A DNA stretch of 64,000 nucleotides from Seriola aureovittata (taxonomy: Eukaryota; Chordata; Actinopteri; Carangiformes; Carangidae). The notes under the pieces were generated by a model. The model searched no databases, had not been told where the DNA came from, and worked only from the letters and a program-made list of their open reading frames with translations. Positions 62,101-64,000 of the stretch are shown one piece after another; position 1 is the first letter of the stretch, and the number at the start of each line of letters is the position of its first letter. Position numbers and translations under genes: made by a program. The DNA lies in assembly GCF_021018895.1 (NCBI RefSeq), contig NC_079382.1, positions 11,550,501 to 11,614,500 of the forward strand, given 5' to 3'.

Positions 62101-64000
62101 GCTACCCCATCTCCCTGGGGCCGGCAAAGAGGTATTAATAGACAGAGTTATTAGGCGCTGCATGGTCGCACATAGAGGCTTTATTGAGGAAAAAGAGGCT
62201 CTGCTTAAGTGCAAAGGAAAACAGATAGGTACTCAGAATTCAGCTGTTATACAACAGTATAGCACTGACAAAACAAGAGGCTTCGTAAAAACACAGGTTC
62301 AATCCAGGCATTTTAAAAGGCTACTGCAAGCAAGATCTGAGGAAGTAGTAAAATTGTATTCCTGCAACCTAAATTCTTTTAACATTATCAAATATTTCAA
62401 TCTTTTGATTTGTTTCAAGTTTTACTCTTGGGGAGGAGGCCAGAATCCATACAGGAAACAGAGGAACAACCGCTGATATCTTGGCAGTGTTGCACAAAAG
62501 GGTGTGTCTACACTGGAAGAACTCAAGCGTCAGCATAAGTCAGTTATTGTGTGATGGTAGTTTTCTATCCAGCATGTCCCACATGCGCACACATCACGCA
62601 TTTCCTGCCTAAAGCCATGAAGCAATCCGCCTTCCGATGATTCTTTACATGGTGCAATGTTGATAAAAGGTGAAATGGGCAAGTGAGGTGAAAGAATGAC
62701 AAGAAGGGAGAGTTTGGAAAGATTTTCATTGCGAGCTACGTAACTAATGCACAATTGCAGAAATGGCAGAATTTTGGACAAAGTTACAAAGTGTGGTAAA
62801 AAAAACTTTAGCACCAAAATAAGGAAAAATAATATAATGGAAAACCAGTTAGTTTGATTAAACCTAAGAGAAAAGTTGATAACTCACCTAGTTTAACTTG
62901 AAATGAAATGACCATTGTGTTAGTGATAAATGTGCTGTCTTCATGTTTATAACTTCGTCTTCTGAATAACAATTTTCTAGGAAAAAATGGAAAAGACAGG
63001 ATTGCATGAGTGTTCACAGAGTCAGACCGATGGAAGGGACTCGAATCTAAGTACCTAAATTACTTTGACATTTTATAAAATTATATATATATATAAAAAA
63101 AATGAAGACAGTGATAGTGAATAAGAAAACTTGTTTTCACTCCATACATTACATTACACTCGTCAGATCTTTACTGTTAATTCAATCTGCATTAACAACC
63201 AATGGCAAAAAATAATATGCTAGACTATTTGTGAATAATATTTCTAGATCATCTTCCAAATTAGGTATTTACATGTGACCTCTTCGTCAAACGAGAGGTT
63301 TTGATGTGATGTTGGCACGTCAGTGTTAATCTTGGCCCGCCTGTGCTTCCAGTAGAGGTGGATTTACTGTGTAGAGTCTGTCTGGTGGGAAAGAAGAGTT
63401 GGAACAGGCTGAATAAAAATACCACTGTGCAGACAGACGCTGTACACCTCATGTCCAGCTGTCCGCATGGCCTAGTCCATTTGCAGGAACAGCTAATGTA
63501 GGTGAAGTACAGACTGCTCTCTGTGCGTTTATGAATTATTTCTGAGGACTTTTTTCTTGCATTGTGCTGTAATTCACGTGTGCGTCTTTGACTGCATAGT
63601 AGGCGAATTCAAACCTTTCAAGAATAAATTAAACCGACGCAGACCGTGGTGAAAATGTCGCTTTCGGATCCTCATGTGACTTCTCTTGTGTAAGCAAGTG
63701 TGTGCAGCGGTTGTCGAACAGCGACAACATATGAGAAACATATGGGACGCAATGCATCACGTTTTTCCTCTTTCCAACAGACATGCTGACAACCACAATC
63801 AAATGATTCAGAGGAGACACCTCAGAGGGAAACTCAGACACAAATACCTACATGTAGGGTACGTGTTTTGAGGGAAAGGGTGTCTGGCCGAGCAGCATGT
63901 ATGCTCTTTGCTCGAAGACAGTAGCGGTGAGTCCTCCTAGCACTCTATATTTGGGCAAGGAAGTAAAACGTCATCGCGCTGGGCTTGCAAATTAAAAAAA
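59171..64000. other. Right intergenic region, no gene seen
   Basis: AT-rich DNA without an assignable exon. A GC-balanced island at about 61960-62215 (includes GGTATTAATAGACAGAG) may be a conserved element. A promoter-like block lies at 63930-63985. In human the next gene after TMED10 is FOS, so a fos gene may lie just outside the window; nothing coding for it is visible here. Confidence 0.4.

Overview
This window is nuclear DNA of a teleost fish, probably a percomorph. The genes are spliced with short vertebrate-type introns, the encoded proteins are close to their human orthologues, and long CA/TG microsatellites, a tRNA-derived SINE, V-SINE-like fragments and short DNA transposons fill the non-coding space. 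I found five complete protein-coding genes by joining exons at GT-AG sites with reading phase checked across every junction, one intact 7SL (SRP) RNA gene, and one orphan candidate exon.

Layout, left to right: abcd4 (+, 19 exons, 1183-9193), the lysosomal cobalamin ABC transporter; acss1 (-, 14 exons, 9788-26807), mitochondrial acetyl-CoA synthetase, tail to tail with abcd4 and with probably overlapping 3' UTRs; vsx2/chx10 (-, 5 exons, 28789-34246), the retinal homeobox regulator; an unassigned exon-like block at 34804-34928 (-); a 13 kb gene-poor stretch rich in TAATTA-bearing islands that look like conserved enhancers, interleaved with long CA repeats; the 7SL RNA gene (+, 48219-48516) with a perfect CRE at -50; eif2b2 (-, 8 exons, 49433-52363); tmed10 (-, 5 exons, 54871-59023); and 5 kb of intergenic DNA to the end.

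The most striking non-genic feature is in acss1 intron 1: about 5.7 kb of a roughly 36-bp AT-rich minisatellite (about 19.5-25.4 kb, on the order of 150 units by length). It shows higher-order duplications, a CpG-containing TGACG half-CRE in most units, a palindromic variant, a SINE inserted inside it, and related V-SINE-like fragments at both ends.

The genes do not form one pathway. The cluster reflects chromosomal history: vsx2, abcd4, eif2b2 and tmed10 have human counterparts on 14q24.3, whereas acss1 has its human counterpart beside VSX1 on 20p11. This fits an ancestral VSX-ACSS neighbourhood that was resolved differently in the two lineages.
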